From: an uncultured Bacteroidia bacterium
GTDB taxonomy: Bacteria; Bacteroidota; Bacteroidia; Bacteroidales; Prolixibacteraceae
Direction: 5' to 3'
DNA length: 32,837 nucleotides
NCBI GenBank assembly: GCA_903923905.1
Contig: CAIXZH010000113.1
Coordinates: forward strand, 1-32,837
Below are positions 18,118 through 27,200 of the stretch, piece after piece. Made by a program: the position numbers and the translations under genes. The notes beneath the pieces were generated by a model. The model worked only from the letters and a program-made list of their open reading frames with translations. It made no database searches and had not been told where the DNA came from. How positions within the stretch are numbered: position 1 is the stretch's first letter; every line of letters starts with the position of its first letter.

Positions 18118-18360
18118 ATGTTTAACCAAATAGCCAGACAAAAAATGACACTCGAGGCAAAAGTGTTGGATTATATTAATCATCATCTTGAAGGGGTGAG
18201 AATCTCGGAAATGGAGACTCCGCTAGGAATGTCGAGGCTGAGGATTGGATTTGTAGCCAAGAACCTGCTTGATCAGGGAAAAATCGTAAGGATCGAAAAT
18301 AGTTACTATCCCAGACCTGGTAATCGCGATGAAGGTCCAAAACATTCACTTAGTCCTTAG
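18118..18360 (+). CDS. Small winged-helix-like protein, first gene behind the sigma54 promoter
   Basis: 80 aa, basic, soluble. Residues 11-66 look like a winged helix: helix TLEAKVLDYINHH, short strand RISEMETPLG, recognition-like helix SRLRIGFVAKNLLDQGK and a wing IVRIENSYYPRP. The family is not recognised by name. An alternative start is the internal ATG at residue 10 (18145). It is the first ORF after the predicted sigma54 start site and precedes the pilin-like gene by 152 bases, with no convincing terminator between, so it may be a local regulator of the fibre locus. A DNA-binding role is inferred from shape only. Confidence 0.6.
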   Translation: MFNQIARQKMTLEAKVLDYINHHLEGVRISEMETPLGMSRLRIGFVAKNLLDQGKIVRIENSYYPRPGNRDEGPKHSLSP

Positions 18361-18512
18361 AAACACATGAAGAAAACAAGAGGAAGACAATCTTACCCAG
18401 GGAAATAGCATAATAACCCGTTTGCGGCTCGTTACCAGGTAATGAAAAACAAAAAGCACTATGCACAACGAAACTCAATTTTCTATTTTTTAACAGTTTA
18501 AATGAAATTTAT
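18361..18512. other. 152-base gap before pilin-like gene 1
   Basis: No gene, terminator or clear promoter is seen. The last 40 bases are T/A-rich (TATTTTTTAACAGTTTAAATG), as expected of a Bacteroidota translation start region. Confidence 0.4.
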
Positions 18513-19109
18513 ATGAGAAAATTTTTAATAATTTTTGCCGCCATCGGACTGATGGCGGGGTTCGCGGGGAAGGTGATGGCAACCGGGGATGGTGCATCTC
18601 AAACCCAGGTTGTTACATTTAATCTTCCAACAATTACTATTTTAGGTGTTGAAAATGGATCTGCTCCTCCAGTATTCACCTTTTCAGCTCCAACTGATGC
18701 CGGAGATACTATTGCAGCTCAGAAAGATGTGGCAAGTTGGATTAATATCACTTCAATTCTTTCGGATGCTAGTCATCATAAGATAGTCACGGTAGGAATG
18801 GGAGCCAGTGATGTTGTCCCTGCCGGCACATTATTAGACCTGGAAACTATGGATCATGTATCCGGCGGCGCAAGTGGAGCTTGGGGAACAGCAGTAGGTA
18901 AGAAGAATTTAAACGGTGTACTTGTTAGTTCTCCTCTAACCATAATTGATGGAATCGGAAGTGGTTATACAGGAACTGGTACAGACTTGGGTTACCAACT
19001 TAAATACACGTGGAGGATTAATCCAGCATTTCCGGTTGGCTTAATAAGTACAAGTGCAACTACAATAACACTTACCTATACTATTTCAGAGGTAGCCAAT
19101 CCAATTTAA
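18513..19109 (+). CDS. Secreted pilin-like / matrix-like protein 1
   Basis: 198 aa. Signal peptide at 1-24 (ends KVMATGDG). The mature part is rich in Thr, Ser, Gly and Val with alternating beta-strand pattern and no cysteine. It starts with QVVTFNLPTITILGVENG and ends with LGYQLKYTWRI and TTITLTYTISEV. The C-terminal design (Y-x-G, then G-[YH]-Q-L-x-Y-T, then a final strand ending YTI) is shared with the secreted protein at 23643-24197, so the two look like distant paralogues. Position before a chaperone-like and an usher-like gene suggests a fibre subunit. Base composition drops abruptly just after the signal peptide (about two-thirds GC to about one-third). No named family is assigned. Confidence 0.75.
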   Translation: MRKFLIIFAAIGLMAGFAGKVMATGDGASQTQVVTFNLPTITILGVENGSAPPVFTFSAPTDAGDTIAAQKDVASWINITSILSDASHHKIVTVGMGASDVVPAGTLLDLETMDHVSGGASGAWGTAVGKKNLNGVLVSSPLTIIDGIGSGYTGTGTDLGYQLKYTWRINPAFPVGLISTSATTITLTYTISEVANPI

Positions 19110-19122
19110 ATGTTGAAAAATT

Positions 19123-19205
19123 ATGATGCTGCTTTACTTTTCAATTGCTAAAATCAGAATAATTGTTCAAATAAATTTATAAAGTGAAACAGCATCATTT
19201 TTTTC
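19123..19205 (+). terminator. Terminator/attenuator-like hairpin after pilin-like gene 1
   Basis: Left arm 19123-19137 (ATGATGCTGCTTTAC) pairs with 19184-19198 (GTGAAACAGCATCAT) with one mismatch and one G-U pair, followed at once by a run of T (19198-19205). The loop is 46 bases. Placed 13 bases after the pilin stop and 36 bases before the chaperone, it would allow higher subunit than assembly-protein expression. Confidence 0.6.
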
Positions 19206-19240
19206 GATACAAGTGGTAACAATATAATATAGAAAGAGAG

Positions 19241-20035
19241 ATGAAGTCAGAAAAAGTTTTATTAACAATGATATTATTATGGCTGACCTCATTAAATTCA
19301 TTTGCAGGTTTTGAGGTAGTTGGTAATCTTAGTTATAAATACATTGCACAAAAAGGCGAAAAATATTCGACAGTAATAAAAGTACATAACACTGGGAGTA
19401 AAGATCAGGAAGTTAAGATTTATCTTCGAGATTATTTGTTTAATTACGAAGGCACTACATTTTATAACGAGCCGGGTACAAATAATCGATCTAATGCGCC
19501 CTGGATACAATTCAGTGCTCAAACGCTGCTTCTTAAAAGTAATGAAACACAAAATTTGCAAATTGAGATTACTGTTCCCAAAGGAGATAACATCACAGGA
19601 ACCTATTGGAGTATGCTAATGTTAGAAGGATTGGTTCCTTCCGATCAAAATGCACAAGTACAATTAAAATTAAATACAGCAATACGTTATGCCATCCAGA
19701 TGGTAACCCATATAGGGAAATCAGGTATAGGTCAGCTTGAATTTCAACGACCGGGGGTTGTTAAAGAGGGAAATAAACAGTTTTTTGATTTTATTATGGT
19801 CAACACTGGTGAGAGGTCGATATCACCCGAAGTATCAATGGAACTTTTTGATGCAGCGACAGGAGAATCGGTTAAAGTTTTAAAAATTCCAAAGCAAGGG
19901 ATGTATCCGACTACTTCAACGAAATGGCGCTTCCCACTTGAAGGGCTACCAAAGGGTAGGACTTATAAAGCTGTGATTGTAGCCGACGGATCAGGTGAAG
20001 ATGTTTTTGGGCTGGAGTACACAATCGTGCTATGA
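19241..20035 (+). CDS. PapD-like periplasmic chaperone candidate
   Basis: 264 aa. Signal peptide at 1-22 (ends NSFAG). Residues about 25-130 resemble the first Ig-like domain of pilus chaperones: YKYIAQKGEKYSTVIKVHNTGSKDQEVKIYLRDY, then APWIQFSAQTLLLKSNETQNLQIEITVP and GTYWSMLMLEG, matching the usual pattern of N-terminal strand, PWI...P..L.L...E.Q...I and a following strand. A second beta domain spans about 145-264. DUF916-type (WxL-interacting) proteins have a similar fold and are an alternative. It lies between pilin-like gene 1 and the usher-like gene, 82 bases before the latter. The role in guiding secreted subunits through the periplasm is inferred from fold and context. Confidence 0.7.
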   Translation: MKSEKVLLTMILLWLTSLNSFAGFEVVGNLSYKYIAQKGEKYSTVIKVHNTGSKDQEVKIYLRDYLFNYEGTTFYNEPGTNNRSNAPWIQFSAQTLLLKSNETQNLQIEITVPKGDNITGTYWSMLMLEGLVPSDQNAQVQLKLNTAIRYAIQMVTHIGKSGIGQLEFQRPGVVKEGNKQFFDFIMVNTGERSISPEVSMELFDAATGESVKVLKIPKQGMYPTTSTKWRFPLEGLPKGRTYKAVIVADGSGEDVFGLEYTIVL

Positions 20036-20117
20036 AAGCTTAGAGAAGTTTTGCACGGGGAATATCAAAGCTTTAGATAAATATTCAAGGTTGCGTTTAA
20101 AATGATGATTAACTGGG

Positions 20118-23100
20118 ATGCGTAGTACTTTTACCATATTATTTTTAATCATGGGATTTTGCCTGGTCACTTCTGCTCAGAATGAAAATTTTGAACTGCA
20201 ACTCCTTAATAATGCAAAAATCTCTCTTCCTCCAGGAGTTACAACTAATCTGGTTATCCGCCTAGGAAATAATACAAGAGTGGAGGAGCTAATCAATTTA
20301 AAACTGCAATTACCCAATGGATGGAGATGTTTTTCGGACCTAAATTCTATCCTGGCATCTCAAACACAATCTACAATTAAAATACTATGCGTTAATATTC
20401 CCTCTAAAACACCTGCTGGCGATTATTTTATCAATATCCAAGCTTACAATAAGCATGGAATAATTATAGGAGAGGTAAAAATACCTGTGACCATAGAGCC
20501 AAAATATGGATTAAAAATAGAATTTATAAATGGTCCTGAATATGTATTTGCCGGGGATACTCTTTTTGCGCAGTTTATGGTACAAAACTTATCGAACAGC
20601 AAAACTGAAATTATAGCATTAGTAAAAGGTTTTGGCAAGGATGATAAAATGAGTTTTACTCTAAATCCGGAATCGAGTATGCTAATTACGAAAAAAATAA
20701 AAACAGAAAATGGAATTTATAAGTCTATTCAGAGAAATCTCGTGCTTTCCGCTTTTGTCGTTGGAAAACCTGAAGTTAATGCCTCAAAGTCATATTTATA
20801 TAATGTGATTCCTTCCGTAGATATTAAATTTGATCCTTATAATCGGTTCCCAATTCAATTTTCAACCCTGCTTGCTTCTGATAACTCATTGGGAGTTAGG
20901 CTTTATGCGCTTATGTTCGATATTGAAGGGAAAGGTTTTTTAAATGAGAATAAAACAAAAGAGCTAAATTTCCAGTTTCTTGGGCCTAACCGACAAGGTA
21001 AACCGTTATATGGAATTTATGAGCAATATTTCATGGAATATAAATCTCCAAAATCAGCATTTTCATTTGGTGATGAGAATTATCAACTTTCGTATTTGAC
21101 AGAACAAGCACGATATGCCAGAGGTGGTTCCGCCAAATTTTTATTTCGCAATTTTACAATTGGTTCATTTATTGACTATCCAAGATTTTATCCTAAAATA
21201 AAGAGAGAGGCCTCAATTTACTCAGGTTATTCCATTCCCGATAAAATAATACTAAATATTGGCTATTTAAATAAGCTAAGCAATTTAAATGACATAAATC
21301 ATCTTGTCACATTCAATGGAACTGGGACTCCATTCAAATGGGCAAAGTTAAATTGGGAATATTCTTTAGGTATGGTTGGCAAGGAATATAAACAGGCTTA
21401 CAACACAACAATGAATATAAATATAAGATCGGTCCAGTTGTATTATAATTATATCATGGCACAAAAGGGTTTTCCTGGATATTTTAATGATACACAATTA
21501 ATGATAGCCAATGCAAGTTTCACTCTTTCACATAGTATTAATATTGGAGTAAATTATGCCTTAACACATTCTAATATGGCTTTGGATACACTTTATGGTG
21601 GAGCACCATATAGTAAGATTCTTTTTTGCATGCTCAATTATAGTTTTATGAATGATGGCATTTTTTCGCTTGGATACCATTATCAGGAAATGCAAGACAG
21701 GATTATACCCATGAAGTTTAACAACAAAGAGAATTTAATCAGGCTATTCCTGAATAAAAGGTTTGGAAATTTCAGACTTAATCTGGTAGGCGAATACGGA
21801 AATACAAAGAATCTCCTTTTGCCTGAAAAGGAACAGCAAAATGACTTATATCGTATTGGGATAAACATGGGTTTTAGAATTTCTAGAGGACTTAACATAG
21901 GCAATTTTGTCAATTATCAACAAAGTAAGAGTTACAATGTCAATGATTATAAAAATTGGACTTATGGAGGTTTTATAAATGGATCCATAAGTAAAAAACT
22001 TAGTCTACTTATTAATTACCAAAATAGCTATAGCGTTGAAGAATATTATCGAGACAGGAGTATTTTGGATGGGCGGTTAATTTATAATCCAAATAAAAAT
22101 AACAGATTTGAGGCTACAGCAAGGTATGATTTGACAAAAAACTCCTTAAATAATAGAGAGTTAGCCTATACTATCAGATTCATTCATACTTTTAATGTCC
22201 CAGTAAGCAAGAAGAAAAACCTTGGAAAACTTTCAGGACAAATTATCAATAAAGGGGTTAAAACAGTTGAAGGAATTGTTTTATCTATAGGCTATGATCA
22301 GGCAGTGACCGACAAAAACGGAAACTACAGTTTCCCGATGCTCCCGGCCGGGAACTATTACCTGATGATCGACTACTCACAGGCAGGGGTGTTTGCCGTA
22401 CCCGAAACACCTGGCCCTTATCCGATTGAGATACTCCCCGGTAGGGAGAGCAGGTTCGATATCGCACTCACACTTGCAGCAAAAATAACGGGAGAGGTAT
22501 CCATCCTTAAAGATATATCCGACGAAGATAAAACTTATGCCGGGATACGGGACCGGTTGGGTAAGCTTTTGGTTGAGGCTAAAAACGGCAGCGAGGTGTA
22601 CCGCATCTTTACCAAAGAGGATGGTCAGTTCGCGTTCGAAAGCCTGAGACCGGGTCCATGGACCGTCAGAGTTTACGAAGCGGGGATACCCAAAGAGTAC
22701 CAGCTGGTCACCGATCAGTTCAATATTGGGTTGGCCTCCGGTAAGGAAGAACATATTGAAGTCAAGATCAAAGAGGTTCGCCGGCGGATTAAGTTCCAGA
22801 AATCGATCGAGAATACCCCCGATTTTGAAACCACCAAACCTGCAGTGCCGGGCTCCAAAAAGACTGATTCGTCGAATAAAAACAGCAAACCGGTAAAAAC
22901 AGCCAAAACAATGGTTAAAACGCCGGAAAAAATCTCCCGTGTGGACACTGCACAGGTCAAGAAACAAATCAGAGTGGTATCGATAAAGGGAAAGGAGTCG
23001 AAGAGCACCTCCCAAGATCTCGAATACCGGATACAGCTGGGATCGTACGATAAACCTTTGGCATCAACCAATAAGCTTGCCGCAAAATTAAACGTCACCG

Positions 23101-23291
23101 AAAAAATAGAGGAAGACCTGTTCAATGGGCACTATATCTACACGATCGGCTCGTTTAAGAGTCAGCGAGAGGCGGCTATCCGAAATAATGAGATTCAAAA
23201 AAATGCCAGTACAAGCGGTTCATTTATTGTGAGTTTCAGGGATGGGGCCCGGACCCCAAAACTTGAAAAGTCGGAATTGGCGGAGAAATAA
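20118..23291 (+). CDS. Usher-like outer-membrane beta-barrel with Ig-like, CNA-like and SPOR domains
   Basis: 1057 aa. Signal peptide 1-20 (ends TSAQ). Residues 22-235 form Ig-like domains (FELQLLNNAKISLPPGVTTNLVIRL, TPAGDYFINIQAYNKHG), similar in style to NEW3-type domains. Residues about 240-700 show alternating aromatic/polar strands (FRLNLVGEYGNTKNLL, GGFINGSISKKLSLLINYQNSY) typical of a large outer-membrane barrel. Two CNA/carboxypeptidase-regulatory-like domains follow (about 704-790: AVTDKNGNYSFPMLPAGNYY; about 787-890: TKEDGQFAFESLRPGPWTV), then a Lys/Thr/Pro linker and a SPOR domain (about 968-1043: YRIQLGSYDKP, YIYTIGSFKSQREA). SPOR domains bind peptidoglycan with stripped glycans. 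Homology to classical FimD ushers is not visible by eye. Base composition changes sharply near 22300, inside the first CNA-like domain. Confidence 0.75.
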   Translation: MRSTFTILFLIMGFCLVTSAQNENFELQLLNNAKISLPPGVTTNLVIRLGNNTRVEELINLKLQLPNGWRCFSDLNSILASQTQSTIKILCVNIPSKTPAGDYFINIQAYNKHGIIIGEVKIPVTIEPKYGLKIEFINGPEYVFAGDTLFAQFMVQNLSNSKTEIIALVKGFGKDDKMSFTLNPESSMLITKKIKTENGIYKSIQRNLVLSAFVVGKPEVNASKSYLYNVIPSVDIKFDPYNRFPIQFSTLLASDNSLGVRLYALMFDIEGKGFLNENKTKELNFQFLGPNRQGKPLYGIYEQYFMEYKSPKSAFSFGDENYQLSYLTEQARYARGGSAKFLFRNFTIGSFIDYPRFYPKIKREASIYSGYSIPDKIILNIGYLNKLSNLNDINHLVTFNGTGTPFKWAKLNWEYSLGMVGKEYKQAYNTTMNINIRSVQLYYNYIMAQKGFPGYFNDTQLMIANASFTLSHSINIGVNYALTHSNMALDTLYGGAPYSKILFCMLNYSFMNDGIFSLGYHYQEMQDRIIPMKFNNKENLIRLFLNKRFGNFRLNLVGEYGNTKNLLLPEKEQQNDLYRIGINMGFRISRGLNIGNFVNYQQSKSYNVNDYKNWTYGGFINGSISKKLSLLINYQNSYSVEEYYRDRSILDGRLIYNPNKNNRFEATARYDLTKNSLNNRELAYTIRFIHTFNVPVSKKKNLGKLSGQIINKGVKTVEGIVLSIGYDQAVTDKNGNYSFPMLPAGNYYLMIDYSQAGVFAVPETPGPYPIEILPGRESRFDIALTLAAKITGEVSILKDISDEDKTYAGIRDRLGKLLVEAKNGSEVYRIFTKEDGQFAFESLRPGPWTVRVYEAGIPKEYQLVTDQFNIGLASGKEEHIEVKIKEVRRRIKFQKSIENTPDFETTKPAVPGSKKTDSSNKNSKPVKTAKTMVKTPEKISRVDTAQVKKQIRVVSIKGKESKSTSQDLEYRIQLGSYDKPLASTNKLAAKLNVTEKIEEDLFNGHYIYTIGSFKSQREAAIRNNEIQKNASTSGSFIVSFRDGARTPKLEKSELAEK

Positions 23292-23642
23292 GTTCTTAAT
23301 TTAATGTTCAGCCCGCTTCGGGGTTGGGGGTGATGGGCGGTTCACTAACCCCGGGCTGCACCGGGGGGGCAATATAATATAAGTCCTTCGGACTTGCGAT
23401 CATTGATAGCCCCGAAGGGGTGCAATCTTAAGGTTTTGAAACACTAATCAGTCCGTCAGCCGACGAAGCTGGGGGTGGTGGGTGGTTCTTTGGACTTGCA
23501 ATTATTGATAGCCCCGAAGGGGTTCAATATTAGTGGCCCCCAATGCAATTGGGGGAAAATGGGAAGAAGGTAACCAGAACCCCGAAAGGGTTCAATGTTA
23601 AGGTATTAAAGTGAGATTATAATGGAAACGATAATACAAACA
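23292..23642. repeat. REP-like intergenic cluster
   Basis: The gap holds several GC-rich hairpins. CAGCCCG/CGGGCTG with inner GGGGTT/AACCCC spans 23309-23358 and could terminate the usher transcript. AAGTCC-TTC-GGACTT lies at 23381-23395. A repeated unit reads gatagCCCCGAAGGGGt(g/t)caat at 23405-23430 and 23507-23532, with a third diverged copy (aaCCCCGAAAGGGTTcaat) at 23576-23600. CCCCCAAT-GCA-ATTGGGGG lies at 23537-23555. The first two copies also share the preceding GGACTTGC-A/G-AT-ATTGATAG segment. Such units are common in Bacteroidota gaps and are often linked to REP-associated transposases; none is encoded here. Confidence 0.7.
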
Positions 23643-24197
23643 ATGAAAAAAGCACTAATGAGTATCCTTTTGATATTCAGCCAATTTGTTTTGTGTGCCC
23701 AGACCAATACCGTTTCCGTCGCCGAAACAAGTGGTTCTGTCACCTTGACCTTTCTTACCCCCACAGTTGCAGGCAATCCTGTAGTACAGGTGACCAACAG
23801 CAACAACTGGTTAAACTACAATACCACCGTGATTCCATCTTCAACCAGGTCGTCGATCAGTGTTCAGTTGGAGACCACGCTTCCCCCGGGCTTTCAGTTG
23901 CAAATCCTGGCAGGGACTTACCAGGGGACCTGGGGCGGTTCGGGGGCAGCGCCCAACAGGCGGGGAACGGGATATACCAGCAGTGCGGTTGGCGATTCAC
24001 CGGGAATACCGGCCACGGTCGTGACGGTTACCTATCTCCCCCAGGTATTAGTAAGTAATATCGGGGTCTTTGACACCGGCTCAGGTACCTATGTAGGGCA
24101 TCAGCTCACCTATACCCTGAGTATTTCAGATTATACCAAAGTGAGGTCTGCAAATACTTCAGTGAGTGTTCTTTACACCATTACCCAACAGCAATAA
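23643..24197 (+). CDS. Secreted pilin-like / matrix-like protein 2
   Basis: 184 aa from ATG 23643, chosen because MKKALMSILLIFSQFVLCAQ is then a standard signal peptide; an upstream ATG (23622) adds seven residues. The mature part is Thr/Ser/Gly/Val-rich with beta pattern (TVSVAETSGSVTLTF) and ends VGHQLTYTLSISDY ... VSVLYTITQQQ, the same end design as the protein at 18513-19109. The gene is only 10 bases before the giant repeat protein and probably co-transcribed with it. A minor or tip subunit of the same fibre, or a carrier for the giant protein, are possible roles; neither is shown by sequence alone. Its base composition is richer in GC than pilin-like gene 1. Confidence 0.7.
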   Translation: MKKALMSILLIFSQFVLCAQTNTVSVAETSGSVTLTFLTPTVAGNPVVQVTNSNNWLNYNTTVIPSSTRSSISVQLETTLPPGFQLQILAGTYQGTWGGSGAAPNRRGTGYTSSAVGDSPGIPATVVTVTYLPQVLVSNIGVFDTGSGTYVGHQLTYTLSISDYTKVRSANTSVSVLYTITQQQ

Positions 24198-24207
24198 AAA
24201 TAATAAA

Positions 24208-27200
24208 ATGATTAAAAGTTTGAAAAACAGGTCCATTTTCGTCTTTGCATTCATTTTATTGCTCGATATCAGCCTTAATGTGAACGCAACAACCTACTAT
24301 ACTTTTACAAGTGGCAGTCCCTCCACCCTTACATTATGGTGGACAGCAACCAATGGTACAGGAACCCATCCTGCCAATTTTACCACTGCCGGCGATATCT
24401 TTACCATTCAGAGCGGTAATACCATGACCACAACGGGTAACTGGACCGTAACCGGAACAGTCCTGATTAATACTGGGGGAATTCTTTCGGTGACCTCAAC
24501 GGGGACGACCATGAATTTTGGCGCATTAACCATTAGCAGCGGCGGAACCATGAATGAAAACCGTGTGCTGACAGTAACCGGCGCGACGAATATCTCAGGA
24601 ACCATCAATTTTGCTTCTACCAGTGGGACAGGGCGTTTAATGACCTTTACCGGGGATGTTACCCTGAATGCCGGTGCAGTCTGGAATGAGCTTGCAACCG
24701 GGAATGGCGCTACCGACACCTATAATTTCGGGGGGAACTTCACGAACAATGCCACTACCTTTAATGCCGTCGGAACAGGAGTTCATACCTTTAGCGGAGC
24801 GGCAAAAACACTGAGCGGATCTACGATCACCTCGATCGGCAGCGTTGCAGTTACCGGAACACCTACAAATACCGGGACGCTTACTGTAAGAACAGCGTTG
24901 ACTGGCGCCGGAACACTAACCAACGGGAATGGCACAACCGGAACCCTTAACCTGGGAGGAACAATTACCATAACAAATCTGACCGCCACGGCTGCAAATA
25001 ATCTTGTAAATTATACCGGCGCGGCACAAACTGCCAAGGTAACCACCTATAATAATCTTACTTTGTCAGGCTCTTTGGCAAAAACATTTGCCACAACCCC
25101 AACAGTGAATGGGGTTCTTTCGATGGAAGGGACTGCAACCGTGGTCGTAACAACAGGAGTTGTCACCTTTGGAGCCAGCGCCACCCTTCAATACAATACC
25201 GCAACCGCACGGACTGCGACCACTGAAGAATGGATCACCCCGTTTGTGGCTTCAGGAGGTATAATAATCAAAAATACAGGAGCAATTACCACACCTGGTG
25301 CTGTCCAGATCGGAAATAATACGAGTGTCCCCTTAAATATCAATAGTGGAGCTACCTTAACCCCTGGTGCAAACCTGATCACCCTGGAGGGAGATTTTAT
25401 CAATGCAGGAACCTTAACCAGCGGGTCAGGAGGAATTACGATTGCCGGAACTGTGTCGACACAATCGATAGCCGGCTTCACCACAACCGGGAGTGTAACA
25501 TTGACCAAGACCTCAGGAACCGCAACCTTACAGGGTAATGTCAATGGAGGGCCGCTCACCATCAACGGCACGGGAGGTACTTTGAACCTGGGAACAGCGC
25601 TGACCCATACCTTTACCGGTATAGTAACCCTGACCGCCGGGACGTTAAACGGGGGGAGCAGTATTCTTAATGAAAATGCAACCAGTACAACAGCCTGGAA
25701 CGGTACGGGAACCGTGTTCAATGCTGGTACGGGAACAGTCAGTTTTGGAGCTGCAGGGGCACAGACTATATCGGCATCAGCAACCACTTTTAACAATCTT
25801 ACCGCTTCCAGCGCCGGCTTACTGACTTTTACCAATATCCCAACAATAAATGGTATTCTATCCATGCAGGGAACAGCAACAGTCTCAGCTGCACCCACCT
25901 ATGGATCAGGCGCCACATTACAATATAACACGGCCACCTCCAGAACCGCTGGAGTGGAATGGATAACCCCGTTTGCGGCAACCGGCGGAGTTATTATCGC
26001 CAACACAGGAACCATTACCATGAATGCTGCCAAAGTATTCAACGTATCTGTACCACTTACGGTTAACAGTGGTTCCACATTATCGATGTCAACCTATTTG
26101 CTCACTTTGGGGGGAAACCTGGTCAATAACGGTGGAACAGCAAGTGGGACAACCGGTGGAGTTACCATTTCAGGGACTGCAACCCAAAGTATTGGCTCCT
26201 TTACGACCACGGGAACCGTTTCAATGTCCAAAACCGGAGGGACTGCAACTTTTACGGGAAATGTAAACGGAGCTGCACTTACCATTAATGGGATAGGGGG
26301 AACTTTAAATCTGGGGAGTGCATTGACGCATACTTTTACCGGAGATATAACCTTGACTGCCGGGTCGCTGAATGGTGGAAGCAGTACACTTAACGAAAAT
26401 AATGTCAGCGCCACTGCATGGAATGGAATAGGAAGTGTGTTCGCACCGGCATCAGGAACCGTAAATTTTGGGGCTGCCGGTGAGCAGACCCTGGCCGCTT
26501 CCGGATTAACATTTAATAATCTGATACTTTCCGGCTCAGGGAATAAAACTTTTTCTTCTAGTGCAACAATTACCGGCAGTTTATCCATTAGCGGAACTGC
26601 AGTAGCCAACCTGGGATCAAATGATCATTCTGCCAAATCGCTTACTCTTGGCGGGACCATTGAATCATCCGGAAGCTGGGGCGGTACCGCTGCATCACCC
26701 ACTTATGTTAATAATACCTATTTTCTTTCCGCAGCCACCGGTGTTGTTAATGTGAATTGTTCGGCACCTGCTGCTCCGGTCAGCGGAGGAAACCATACTA
26801 TTTGTTCCAGCCAGACTATACCTGCTTTATCTGTAACTGTTGCCGTCGGTGTGGCAAACTGGTATTCCCAGGCTGATGGAGGAACCCCTCTTGCTTCATC
26901 TTCGTTAACCTACACCCCATCGGCAGCAGGTACTTTCTATGCAGAGACCAATAATGGAGGTTGTTTAAGTCCTACCCGCACCGGGGTTTCCCTGACAATC
27001 AATCCCATTCCAGCAACGCTTGCATTAACCGGAAGCTCCATTTGCACAAGCCCCGGGGGAAACGGGACAATTACCTCAACCACTTCACAAACCGGGATAA
27101 ATTATCAGTTGTATAATGGCAGTAATGCCACGGTACAATCGGCACAGGCAGGTACCGGATCTGGATTGAGCTGGTCATCCCTGGCTGCGGGCAATGGGTA

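Noticed and set aside
22377-23125. Long minus-strand ORFs (212 and 136 aa) opposite the usher-like 3' end
   Set aside because: They overlap a well-supported plus-strand CDS with recognisable CNA-like and SPOR domains and show no protein-family features.
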